Positions 27,975 through 41,300 of a DNA stretch of 64,000 nucleotides are shown piece by piece; positions within the stretch are counted from its first letter, which is position 1, and every line of letters begins with the position of its first letter. Origin of the DNA: Synchiropus splendidus (lineage: Eukaryota; Chordata; Actinopteri; Syngnathiformes; Callionymidae); assembly GCF_027744825.2 (NCBI RefSeq), contig NC_071348.1, positions 20,307,563 through 20,371,562 on the forward strand, in the 5' to 3' direction. The notes under the pieces were generated by a model. It had not been told where the DNA came from, did no database searches, and saw only the letters and a list, made by a program, of their open reading frames with translations. The position numbers and the translations under genes were made by a program.

Positions 27975-29100
27975 CCGGAGCGCCAAACAAAAAAAATGTT
28001 GATAACATTGGAAAAACACTTCAGACAGCTTAGATTTGATGTGAGACTACTAGAAAGACACTTTCTGCTATAGTGGGATATGAAAATTTCATGTTCTGAA
28101 GCTTCCCTGCAAAGTTATGGCAGAATGCGTAAATCGTGTTTTCAGCCTGAGATAAGGTCGATTCCGGAACGCCAAACATAAAAGTGTTGATAACTTTGGA
28201 AATACACTTCAAACAGCTTTGATTTGATGTGCACCTACTCGAAAGACCCTTTCTGCTATAATGGGAGATGAAATTTTCATGTTCTGAAGCTTCCCTGCAA
28301 AGTTATGGCACAATGCAGAAAACGCGTTTTTGGCCTGAGATGAGGTTGATTTCAGAACGCCAAACATAAAAATGTAGATAACTCAGGAAAAACACTTTAG
28401 ACAGCTAAGATTTGATGTGCAACTACTAGAAAGACCCATTCTGCTATAGTGGGATGTTAAAATTTCATGTTCTGAAGCTTCCCTGCAAAGTTATGGCACA
28501 ATGCAGAAAACGCGTTTTCAGCCTGAGATATAGTCGATTCCGGAGCGCCAAACATAAAAATGTTGATAACTTTGGAAAAACACATCAGACAGCTTAGATT
28601 TGATGTGAGACTACTAGAAAGACCCTTTCTGCTATCGTGGGATATGAAAATTTCATGTTCTGAAGCTTCCATGCAAAGTTATGGCAGAATGCGTAAATCG
28701 TGTTTTCAGCCTGAGATAAGGTCGATTCCGGAACGCCAAACATAAAAGTGTTGATAACTTTGGAAATACACTTCAAACAGCTTTGATTTGATGTGCACCT
28801 ACTCGAAAGACCCTTTCTGCTATAGTGGGAGATGAAATTTTCATGTTCTGAAGCTTCCCTGCAAAGTTATGGCACAATGCAGAAAACGCGTTTTTGGCCT
28901 GAGATAAGGTCGATTCAGGAACACCAAACATTAAAATGTTGAAAACTTTCGAAAAACACTTCAGACAGCTTAGATTTGATGTGCAACTATGAGATAGACC
29001 CTTTCTGCTATAGTGGGAGGTGAAAATATCATGTTCTGAAGCTTCCCTGCAAAGTTATGGCACAATGCGTAAAACGCGTTTTCAGCCTGAAATGAGGTTG
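27975..29100 (+). repeat. Higher-order repeat, 3 monomers (564 bp), two copies
   Basis: The variants ATAAAAGTGTTGATAAC, AAATACACTTCAAACAGC and GTGCACCTACTCGAAAGACC occur at about 28180 and again 564 bp later at about 28744. GATGTGAGACTACTAGAAAG recurs at the same spacing. Confidence 0.8.
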
Positions 29101-29280
29101 ATTTCAGAACGCCAAACATAAAAATGTTGATAACTCAGGAAAAACTCTACAGTCAGCTTAGATTTGATGTGCAACTACTAGAAATACCCTTTCTGCTCCA
29201 GTGGGAGTTTAAAATTTCATGTTCTAAAGCTTCCCTGCAAAGTTATGGCACAATGCAGAAAACGCGTTTTCAGCCTGAGA

Positions 29281-31160
29281 TAAGGTGGGTACCAGAACGC
29301 CAAACATAAAAATGTTGATAACTTTGGAAATACACTTCAGACAGCTTAGAATTGATGTGCAACTACTAGAAATACCCTTTCTGCTATAGTGGGAGGAGAA
29401 AATTTCATGTTCTGAAGTCTCTCTGCAAAGTTATGGCACAATGCAGAAAACGCGTTTTCAGCCTGAGATAAGGTGGGTTCCAGAACGCCAAACATAAGAA
29501 TGTTGATATCTTTGGAAAAACACTTCAGACAGCTTAGATTTGATGTGCAACTACTAGAAAGACCCTTTCTGCTATAGTGGGAGGTGAAAATTTCATGTTC
29601 TGAAGCTTCCCTGCAAAGTTATGGCACAATGCGTAAAAAGCGTTTTCAGCCTGAGATAAGGTCGATTCCGGAACGCCAAACATAAGAATGTTGATAACTT
29701 TGCAAAAACACTTCAGACAACTTAGATTTGATGTGCAACTACTTGAAATACCCTTTCTGCTATAGTGGGAAGAGAAAATTTCATGTTCTGAAGTCTCCCT
29801 GGAAAGTTATGGCACTATCCAGAAAACGCGATTTCAGCCTGAGATGAGGTTGATTTCAGAACGCCAAACATAAAAATGTTGAGAACTTTGGAAAAACACT
29901 TCAGACAGCTTAGATTTGATGTGCAACTACTAGAAAGACCCTTTCTGCTATAGTGGGATATGAAAATTTCATGTTCTGAAGCTTCCCTGCAAAGTTATGG
30001 CAGAATGCAGAAAACGCGTTTTCAGCCTGAGATAAGGTGGGTACCAGAACGCCAAACATAAAAATGTTGATAACTTTGGAAATACACTTCAGACAGCTTA
30101 GAATTGATGTGCAACTACTAGAAATACCCTTTCTGCTATAGTGGGAGGTGAAAATTTCATGTTCTAAAGCTTCCCTGCAAAGTTATGGCACAATGCAGAA
30201 AACGCGTTTTCAGCCTGAGATAAGGTGGGTACCAGAACGCCAAACATAAAAATGTTGATAACTTTGGAAATACACTTCAGACAGCTTAGAATTGATGTGC
30301 AACTACTAGAAATACCCTTTCTGCTATAGTGGGAGGAGAAAATTTCATGTTCTGAAGTCTCTCTGCAAAGTTATGGCACAATGCAGAAAACGCGTTTTCA
30401 GCCTGAGATAAGGTGGGTCCCAGAACGCCAAACATAAGAATGTTGATATCTTTGGAAAAACACTTCAGACAGCTTAGATTTGATCTGCAACTACTAGAAA
30501 GACCCTTTCTGCTATAGTGGGAGGTGAAAATTTCATGTTCTGAAGCTTCCCTGCAAAGTTATGGCACAATGCGTAAAAAGCGTTTTCAGCCTGAGATAAG
30601 GTCGATTCCGGAACGCCAAACATAAGAATGTTGATAACTTTGCAAAAACACTTCAGACAACTTAGATTTGATGTGCAACTACTTGAAATACCCTTTCTGC
30701 TATAGTGGGAAGAGAAAATTTCATGTTCTGAAGTCTCCCTGCAAAGTTATGGCACTATCCAGAAAACGCGATTTCAGCCTGAGATGAGGTTGATTTCAGA
30801 ACGCCAAACATAAAAATGTTGAGAACTTTGGAAAAACACTTCAGACAGCTTAGATTTGATGTGCAACTACTAGAAAGACCCTTTCTGCTATAGTGGGATA
30901 TGAAAATTTCATGTTCTGAAGCTTCCCTGCAAAGTTATGGCAGAATGCGTAAATCCTGTTTTCAGTCTGAGATAAGGTCGATTCCGGAACGCCAAACATA
31001 AAAATGTTGATAACTTTCGAAAAACACTTCAAACAGCTTAGATTTGATGTGCAACTACTAGAAAGACCCTTTCTGCTATAGTGGGATGTTTAAATGTCAT
31101 GTTCTGAAGCTTCCCTGCAAAGTTATGGCACAATGCAGAAAACGCATTTTCAGCATGAGA
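29281..31160 (+). repeat. Higher-order repeat, 5 monomers (940 bp), two copies plus a partial third
   Basis: A 940-bp block (five units) is repeated at 29281 and 30221. Markers are GGTGGGTACCAGAACGCC, AGCTTAGAATTGATGTGC, CATAAGAATGTTGATATC and GGCACTATCCAGAAAACGCG. Some of the same markers reappear around 31560-31900 at 1128-bp spacing, indicating a partial third copy with one additional unit. Confidence 0.85.
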
Positions 31161-34100
31161 CAAGGTCAATTCCGGAACGCCAAACATAAAAATATGATAA
31201 CTTTGAAAAAACACTTCAGACAGCTTAGATTTGATGTGCAACTACTAGAAAGACCCTTTCAACTATAGTGGGAGGTGAAAATTTCATGTTCTGAAGTTTC
31301 CCTGCAAAGTTATGGCACAATGCAGGAAACGCGTTTTCAGCCTGAGATAAGTTCGATTCCGGAACGCCAAACATAAAAATATTGATAACTTTGGAAAAAC
31401 ACTTCAGACAGCTTAGATTTGATGTGCAACTACTAGAAAGAGCCTTTCTGCTATAGTGGGATGTTAAAATTTCATGTTCTCAAGCATCCCTGCAAAGTTA
31501 TGGCAAAAAATGTAAAACGCGTTTTCTGGCTGAGATAAGGTGGGTTCCAGAACGCCAAACATAAGAATGTTGATATCTTTGGAAAAACACTTCAGACAGC
31601 TTAGATTTGATGTGCAACTACTAGAAAGACCCTTTCTGCTATAGTGGGAGGTGAAAATTTCATGTTCTGAAGCTTCCCTGCAAAGTTATGGCACAATGCG
31701 TAAAAAGCGTTTTCAGCCTGAGATAAGGTCGATTCCGGAACGCCAAACATAAGAATGTTGATAACTTTGGAAAAACAATTCAGACAACTTAGATTTAATG
31801 TGCAACTACTTGAAATACCCTTTCTGCTATAGTGGGAAGAGAAAATTTCATGTTCTGAAGTCTCCCTGCAAAGTTATGGCACTATCCAGAAAACGCGATT
31901 TCAGCCTGAGATGAGGTCGATTCCGGAACGCCAAACATAAAAATGTTGATAACTTTCGAAAAACTCTTCAGACAGCTTAGATTTTATGTGCAACTACTAG
32001 AAAGACCCTTTCTGCTATAGTGGGATTGGAAAATTTCATGTTCTGAAGCTTCCCTGCAAAGTTATGTCGCAAAGCAGAAACCGCGTTTTCAGCCAGAGAT
32101 AAGGTGGGTTCCGGAACGCCAAACATAAAAATGTTGATAACTTCGTTAAAACACTTCAGACAGCTTAGATTTTACGTGCAACTACTAGAAAGACCCTTTC
32201 TGCTATAGTGGGAGGTGAAAATTTCATGTTCTAAAGGTTCCCTGCAAAGTTATGGCACAATGCGTAAAACGCGTTTTCAGCCTGAGATAAGGTCGATTCC
32301 GGAACGCCAAAGATAAAAATGTTTATAACTTTCGAAAATCACTTCAGACAGCTTAGATTTGATGTGCAACTACTAGAAAGACCCTTTCTGCTATAGTGGG
32401 AGGTTAAAATTTCATGTTCGGAAGATTCAATGCAAAGTTATGGCACAATGCAGACAACGCGTTTTTAGCCTGAGATAAGGTCGATTCTGTAACGCCAAAC
32501 ATAAAAATGTTGATAACTTTCGAAAAACACTTCAGAAAGCTTAGATTTGATGTGCAACTACTAGAAAGAACCTTTCTGCTATAGTGGGAGGTCGAAATTT
32601 CATGTTCTGAAGCCTCCCTGGAAAGTCATGGGACAATGCAGAAAACGCATTTTCATCCTGAGATATGGTCGATTCCGGAACGCCAAACATAAAAATTTTG
32701 ATAACTTTCGAAAAACACTTCAGACAGCTTAGATTTGATGTGCAACTACGAGAAAGGCCCTTTCTGCTATAGTGGGAGGTGAACATTTCTTCTTCTGAAG
32801 CTTCCCTTGGAAGTTATTGCACAATGCAGAAAACGCGTTTTCAGCCTGAGATAAGGTGGTTTCCGAAACGCCAAACGTAAAAATGTTGATAACTTTGGAA
32901 CAACACTTCGGACAGCTTAGATTTAATGAGCAACTACTAGAAAGACCCTTTCTGTTATAGTGGGAGGTGAAAATTTCATGCTCAAAAGGTTCCCTGCAAA
33001 GTTATGGCACAATGCGTAAAACGCGTTTTCTGCCTGAGACATGGTCGATTCCGGAACGCCAAACATAAAAATGGTCATAACTTTGGAAAAACACTTCAGA
33101 CAGCTTAGATTTTATGTGCAACTTCTAGAAAGACCCTTTCTGCTGTAGTAGGAGGGTAAAATTTCATGTTCGAAAGCTTCGATGCAAAGTTATGGCAAAA
33201 TGCAGAAAACGCGTTTTCAGCTTAAGATAAGATGGGTTCCGGAACGCCAAACATAAAAATGTTGATAACTTTGGAAAAACACTTTAGACAGCTTAGATTT
33301 GATGTGCAACTACTAGAAAGACCCTTTCTGCTATAGTGGGACGTGAAAATTTCATGTTCTGAAGCTTCCCTGCAAAGTTATGGGACAATGCATAAAACGA
33401 TTTTTCATCCTGAGATAAGGACGATTCCGGAACGCCAAACATAAAAATGTTCATAACTTTGGAAAAACACATCAGACAGCTTAGATTTGATGTGCAACTA
33501 CTAGAAAGACCGTTTCTGCTATAGTGGGACGTGAAAATTTCATGTTCTGAAGCTTCCCTGCAAAGTTATGGCACAATGCCGAAAACGCGTTTTCAGACTG
33601 AGATAAGGTCGATTCCGGAACGCCAAATATCAAAAAGTTGATAACTTTCGAAAAACACTTCAGACAGCTTCGATTTGAAGTGCAACTACTAGAAAGACCC
33701 TTTCTGCTATAGTCGGAGGTTAAAATTTCATGTTCGGAAGCTTCCCTGCAAAGTTATGGCACTATGCGTAAAACGCGTTTTCAGCCTGAGATGAGGTCGA
33801 TTCCGGAACGCCAAACATAAAAATGTTGATAACTTTCGAAAAACACTTCAGACAGCTTAGATTTAATGAGCAACTACTAGAAAGACCCTTTCTGCTATAG
33901 TGGGAGGTGAAAATTTCATGTACGGAAGCTTCCATGCAAAGTTATGGCACAATGCAGACAACGCGTTTTTAGCCTGAGATAAGGTCGATTCTGGAACGCC
34001 AGACATAAAAATGTTGATAACTTTCGAAAAACATTTCAGACAGCTTAGATTTGATGAGCAACTACTAGAAAGACCCTTTCTGCTGTAGTGGGAGGTGAAC

Positions 34101-34639
34101 AATTCATGTTCTGAAGCTTCCCTGGGAAGTTATTGCACAATGCAGAAAACGCGTTTTCAGCCTGAGATAAGGTGGTTTCCGAAACGCCAAACGTAAAAAT
34201 GTTGATAACTTTGAAAAAACACTTTAGACAGCTTAGATTTGATGTGCAACTACTAGAAAGACCCTTTCTGCAATAGTGGGAGGTGAAAATGTCATTTTCT
34301 GAAGCTTCCCTGCAAAGTTATTGCACAATGCGTAAAACGCGTTTTCTGCCTGAGATAAGGTCGATTCCGGAACGCCAAACATAAAAATGTCAATAACTTT
34401 CGAAAAACACTTCAGACAGCTTAGATTTGATGTGTAACTACTAGAAAGAACCTTTCTGCTGTAGTGGGAGATCAAAATTTCATGTTCTGAAGCCTCCCTG
34501 GAAAGTTATGGGGCAATGCAGAAAACGCATTTTCATCCTGAGATAAGGTCGATTCTGGAACGCCAAATATCAAAAAGTTGATATCTTTCGAAAAACACTT
34601 CAGACAGCTTCGATTTGATGTGCAACTACTAGAAAGACC

Positions 34640-37600
34640 CTTTCTGCTATAGTGGGAGGTTAAAATTTCATGTTCGGAAGCTTCCATGCAAAGTTATGGC
34701 ACAATGCAGACAACGCGTTTTCAGGCTGAGATAAGGTTGATTCTGGAACGCCAAACATAAAAATGTTGATAACTTTCGAAAAACAGTTCAGACAGCTTAG
34801 ATTTGATGTGCAACTACTAGAAAGAACCTTTCTTCTATAGTGGGAGGTCAAAATTTCATGTTCTGAAGCCTCCCTGGAAAGTCATGGGACAATGCAGCAA
34901 AAAGCATTTTCATCCTGAGATAAGGTCGATTCCGGAACGCCAAACATAAAAATTTTGATAACTTTCGAAAAACACTTCAGACAGCTTAGATTTGATGTGC
35001 AACTACTAGAAAGACCCTTTCTGCTACAGTGGGAGGTGAAAATTTCATGTACGGAAGCTTCCATGCAAAGTTATGGCACAATGCAGACAACGCATTATCA
35101 TCCTGAGATAAGGTCAATTCCGGAACGCCTAACATAAAAATGTTGATAACTTTCGAAAAACACTTCAGACAGCTTAGATTTGATGTGCAACTACTAGAAA
35201 GACCCTTTCTGCTATAGTGGGAGGTGAAAATTTCATTTTCTGAAGCTTCCCTGCAAAGTTATGGCACAATGCGTAAAACGCGTTTTCAGCCTGAGATAAG
35301 GTCGATTCCGGAACGCCAAACATAAAAATGTTGATAACTTTGGAAAAACACTTCAGACAGCTTATATTTAATGAGCAACTACTAGAAAGACATTTTCTGT
35401 TATTGTGGGAGGTGAAAATTTCATTTTCTGAAGCTTCCCTGCAAAGTTAATGCACAATGCGTAAAACGCGTTTTCAGCCTGAGATAAGGTCGATTCCGGA
35501 ACACCAAATATAAAAATGTCGATAACTTTCGAAAAACACTTCAGACAGCTTAGATTTGATGTGTAACTACTAGAAAGAACCTTTCTGCCGTAGTGGGAGA
35601 TCAAAATTTTATGTTCTGAAGCCTCCCTGGAAAGTCATGGGACAATGCAGAAAACGCATTTTCATCCTGAGATATGGTCGATTCCGGAACGCCAAACATA
35701 AAAATGTTGATAACTTTCGAAAAACAGTTCAGACAGCTTAGATTTGATGTGCAACTACAAGAAAGAACCTTTCTTCTATAGTGGGAGGTTAAAATTTCAT
35801 GTTCGGAAGCTTCCATGCAAAGTTATGGCACAATGCAGACAACGCGTTTTCAGCCTGAGATAAGGTCGATTCTGGAACGCCAAACATGAAAATGTTGATA
35901 ACTTTCGAAAGACACTTCAGACAGCTTAGATTTGATGTGCAACTACTAGAAAGAACCTTTCTGCTATAGTGGGAGGTCAAAATTTCATGTTCTGAAGCCT
36001 GCCTGGAAAGTCATGGGACAATGCAGAAAACGCATTTTCATCCTGAGATATGGTCGATTCCGGAAGGCCAAACATAAAAATGTTGATAACTTTCGAAAAA
36101 CACTTCAGACAGCTTAGATTTGATGTGTAACTACTAGAAAGACCCTTTCTGCTATAGTGGGAGGTGAAAATTTCATTTTCTGAAGCTTCCCTGCAAAGTT
36201 ATGGCACAATGCGTAAAACGCGTTTTCAGCCTGAGATAAGGTCGATTCCGGAACGCCAAACATAAAAATGTTGATAACTTTGGAAAAACACTTCAGACAG
36301 GTTAGATTTGATGTGCAACTACTAGAAAGACCCTTAGACCCTTTCTGCTATAGTGGGAGGTTAAAATTTCATGTTCGGAAGCTTCCATGCAAAGTTATGG
36401 CACAATGCAGACAACGCGTTTTCAGCCTGAGATAAGGTCGATTCTGGAACGCCAAACATAAAAATGTTGATAACTTTCGAAAAGCACTTCAGACAGCTTA
36501 GATTTGATGTGCAACTACTAGAAAGAACCTTTCTTCTATAGTGGGAGGTCAAAATTTCATGTTCTGAAGCCTCCCTGGAAAGTCATGGGACAATGCAGCA
36601 AAAAGCATTTTCATCCTGAGATAAGGTCGATTCCGGAACGCCAAACATAAAAATTTTGATAACTTTCGAAAAACACTTCAGACAGCTTAGATTTGATGTG
36701 CAACTACTAGAAAGACCCTTTCTGCTACAGTGGGAGGTGAAAATTTCATGTACGGAAGCTTCCATGCAAAGTTATGGCACAATGCAGACAACGCATTATC
36801 ATCCTGAGATAAGGTCAATTCCGGAACGCCTAACATAAAAATGTTGATAACTTTCGAAAAATACTTAAGACAGCTTAGATTTGATGTGCAACTACTAGAA
36901 AGACCCTTTCTGCTATAGTGGGAGGTGAAAATTTCATTTTCTGAAGCTTCCCTGCAAAGTTATGGCACAATGCGTAAAACGCGTTTTCAGCCTGAGATAA
37001 GGTCGATTCCGGAACGCCAAACATAAAAATGTTGATAACTTTGGAAAAACACTTCAGACAGCTTATATTTAATGAGCAACTACTAGAAAGACATTTTCTG
37101 TTATTGTGGGAGGTGAAAATTTCATTTTCTGAAGCTTCCCTGCAAAGTTAATGCACAATGCGTAAAACGCGTTTTCAGCCTGAGATAAGGTCGATTCCGG
37201 AACACCAAATATAAAAATGTCGATAACTTTCGAAAAACACTTCAGACAGCTTAGATTTGATGTGTAACTACTAGAAAGAACCTTTCTGCCGTAGTGGGAG
37301 ATCAAAATTTTATGTTCTGAAGCCTCCCTGGAAAGTCATGGGACAATGCAGAAAACGCATTTTCATCCTGAGATATGGTCGATTCCGGAACGCCAAACAT
37401 AAAAATGTTGATAACTTTCGAAAAACAGTTCAGACAGCTTAGATTTGATGTGCAACTACAAGAAAGAACCTTTCTTCTATAGTGGGAGGTTAAAATTTCA
37501 TGTTCGGAAGCTTCCATGCAAAGTTATGGCACAATGCAGACAACGCGTTTTCAGCCTGAGATAAGGTCGATTCTGGAACGCCAAACATGAAAATGTTGAT

Positions 37601-38215
37601 AACTTTCGAAAGACACTTCAGACAGCTTAGATTTGATGTGCAACTACTAGAAAGAACCTTTCTGCTATAGTGGGAGGTCAAAATTTCATGTTCTGAAGCC
37701 TGCCTGGAAAGTCATGGGACAATGCAGAAAACGCATTTTCATCCTGAGATATGGTCGATTCCGGAAGGCCAAACATAAAAATGTTGATAACTTTCGAAAA
37801 ACACTTCAGACAGCTTAGATTTGATGTGTAACTACTAGAAAGACCCTTTCTGCTATAGTGGGAGGTGAAAATTTCATTTTCTGAAGCTTCCCTGCAAAGT
37901 TATGGCACAATGCGTAAAACGCGTTTTCAGCCTGAGATAAGGTCGATTCCGGAACGCCAAACATAAAAATGTTGATAACTTTGGAAAAACACTTCAGACA
38001 GGTTAGATTTGATGTGCAACTACTAGAAAGACCCTTAGACCCTTTCTGCTATAGTGGGAGGTTAAAATTTCATGTTCTGAAGCTTCCCTGCAAAGTTATG
38101 GCACAATGCAGACAACGCGTTTTCAGCCTGAGATAAGGTCGATTCTGGAACGCCAAACATAAAAATGTTGATAACTTTCGAAAAGCACTTCAGACAGCTT
38201 AGATTTGATGTGCAA
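34640..38215 (+). repeat. Higher-order repeat, 9 monomers (1701 bp), two full copies plus a partial third
   Basis: The period is 1701 bp, nine 188-bp units plus 9 bp. The extra 9 bp comes from a short internal duplication giving AGACCCTTAGACCCTTTCTG near 36330 and again near 38031. From about 34805 the copies appear nearly identical for more than 1.4 kb. The indel is a clear marker that the whole nine-unit block, not single monomers, was copied. Confidence 0.9.
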
Positions 38216-38345
38216 CTACGAGAAAGACCCTTTCTGCGATAGTGGGACGTGAAAATTTCATGTTCTGAAGCTTCCCTCCAAAGTTATGGCACAATGCAGA
38301 AAACCCGTTTTCAGCCTGAGATAAGGTCGATTCCGGAACGCCAAA

Positions 38346-41300
38346 CATATAAATGTTGCTAGCTTTGGAAAAACACTTCAGACAGCTTAGATTTGATGTG
38401 TAACGACTCGAAAGACCCTTTCTGCTATAGTGGGAGGTGAAAATTTCATGTTCTGAAGCTTCCCTGCAAAGTGATGGCACAATTTGTAAAACGCGTTTTC
38501 AGCCTGAGATAAGATCGATTCCAGAACGCCAAACATAAAAATGTTGATAACTTTGGAAAAACACTCCAGACAGCTTATATTTGATATGCAACTACTAGAA
38601 AGACCCTTCCTGCTATAGTGGGAGGTGAAAATTTCATGTTCTGAAGCTTCCCTGCAAAGTTATGGCAAAATGCAGAAAATGCGTTTTCGGCTTGAGATAA
38701 AGTGGGTTCCGGAACGCCAAACATAAAAATTTTGATAACTTTGGAAAAACACTTCAGACAGCTTAGATTTGATGTGCAACTACTAGAAAGACCCTTTCTG
38801 CTATAGTGGGAGGTGAAAATTTCATGTTCTAAAGGTTCCCTGCAAAGTTATGGCACAATGCGTAAAACGCGTTTTCAGCCTGAGATAAGGTCGATTCCGG
38901 AACGCCAAAGATAAAAATGTTTATAACTTTCGAAAAACACTTCAGAAAGCTTAGATTTGATGTGCAACTACTAGAAAGATCCTTTCTTCTATAGTGGGAG
39001 GTCGAAATTTCATGTTCTGAAGCCTCCCTGGAAAGTCATGGGACAAGGCAGAAAACGCATTTTCATCCTGAGATATGGTCGATTCCGGAACGCCAAACAT
39101 AAAAATGTTGATAACTTTCGAAAAACACTTCAGACAGCTTAGATTTGATGTGCAACTACGAGAAAGACCCTTTCTGCTATAGTGGGACGTGAAAATTTCA
39201 TGTTCTGAAGCTTCCCTGCAAAGTTATGGCACAATGTAGAAAACCTGTTTTCAGCCTGAGATAAGGTGGGTTCCGGAACGCCAAACATAAAACTGTTGAT
39301 AACTTTGGAAAAAGACTTCAGACAGCTTTGATTTGACGTGAAACTACTAGAAAGACCCTTTCTGCTACTGTGGGAGGTTAAAATTTCATGTTCTGAAGCT
39401 TCCCTGCAAAGTTATGGCACAATGCAGAAAACGCGTTTTCAGCCTGAGATAAGCTGGTTTCCGGAACGCCAAACATAAAAATGTTGATAACTTTGGAAAA
39501 ACATTTCAGACAGCTTAGATTTGATGTGCAACTACTAGAAAGACCCTTTCTGCTATAGTGGGAGGTGAAAATTTCATGTTCTGAAGCTTCCCTGCAAAGT
39601 TATTGCACAATGCGTAAAACGCGTTTTCAGCCTAAGATAAGGTCGATTCCGGAACGCCAAATATAAAAATGTTGATAACTTTTGAAAAACACAACAGACA
39701 GCATAGATTTGTTGTGCAAATACTAGAAAGACCCTTTCTGCAATAGTGGGAGGTTAAAATTTCATGTTCGGAAGCTTCCATGCAAAGTTATGGCACAATG
39801 CAGACAACGCGTTTTCAGCCTGAGATAAGGTCGATTCTGGAACGCCAATCACAAAAATGTTGATAACTTTGGAAAAACACTTCAGACAGCTTAGATATGA
39901 TGTGCAACTACTAGAAAGACCCTTTCGGCTATTGTGGGAGGTGAAAATTTCGTGTTCTGAAGCTTCCCTGCAAAGTTATGGCACAATGCGTAAAACGCGT
40001 TTTCAGCCTGAGATAAGGTCGATTCCGGAACGCCAAACAAAAAAATGTTGATAAATTTGGAAAAACACTTCAGACAGCTTAGATTTGATGTGCAACTACT
40101 AGAAAGACCCTTTCTGCTGCAGTGGGAGGTTAAAATTTCATGTTCTGAAGATTCCCTGCAAAGTTATGGCACAATGCAGAAAACGCGTTTTCGGCCTGAG
40201 ATAAGGTCGATTCGGGAACATCAAACATAAAAATGTTGAAAACTTTCGAAAAACACTTCAGACAGCTTAGATTTGATGTGCAACTACGAGAAAGACCCTT
40301 TCTGCTATAGTGGGAAGTGAAAATATCATGTTCTGAAGCTTTCCTGCAAAGTTATGGCACAATGCGTAAAACGCGTTTTCAGCCTGAGATAAAGTTGATT
40401 CCGGAACGCCAAACATAAGAATGTTGATAACTTTGGAAAAACACTTCAGACAGCTTAGATTGGATGTGCAACTACTAGAAATACCCTTTCTGCAATAGTG
40501 GGATGTTAAAATTTCATGTTCTGAAGCTTCCATGCAAAGTTATGGCAAAATATGTAAAACGCGTTTTCAGGCTGAGATAAGGTGGGTTCCGGAACGCCAA
40601 ACATAAGAATGTTGATAACTTTGGAACAACACTTCAGACAACTTAGATTTGATGTGCAAGTACTAGAAATACCCTTTCTGCTATAGTGGGAGGATAAAAT
40701 TTCATGTTCTGAAGTCTCCCTGCAAAGTTATGGCACAATGCAGAAAACGCGTTTTCAGCCTGAGATAAGGTGGGTTCCAGAACGCCAAACATAAAAATGT
40801 TGATAACTTTGGAAAAACATTTCAGACAGCTTAGATTTGATGTGCAACTACTAGAAAGACCCTTTCTGCTATAGTGGGAGGTGAAAATTTCATGTTCTGA
40901 AGCTTCCCTGCAAAGTTATTGCACAATGCGTAAAACGCGTTTTCAGCCTAAGATAAGGTCGATTCCGGAACGCCAAATATAAAAATGTTGATAACTTTTG
41001 AAAAACACAACAGACAGCATAGATTTGTTGTGCAAATACTAGAAAGACCCTTTCTGCAATAGTGGGAGGTTAAAATTTCATGTTCGGAAGCTTCCATGCA
41101 AAGTTATGGCACAATGCAGACAACGCGTTTTCAGCCTGAGATAAGGTCGATTCTGGAACGCCAATCACAAAAATGTTGATAACTTTGGAAAAACACTTCA
41201 GACAGCTTAGATATGATGTGCAACTACTAGAAAGACCCTTTCGGCTATTGTGGGAGGTGAAAATTTCGTGTTCTGAAGCTTCCCTGCAAAGTTATGGCAC

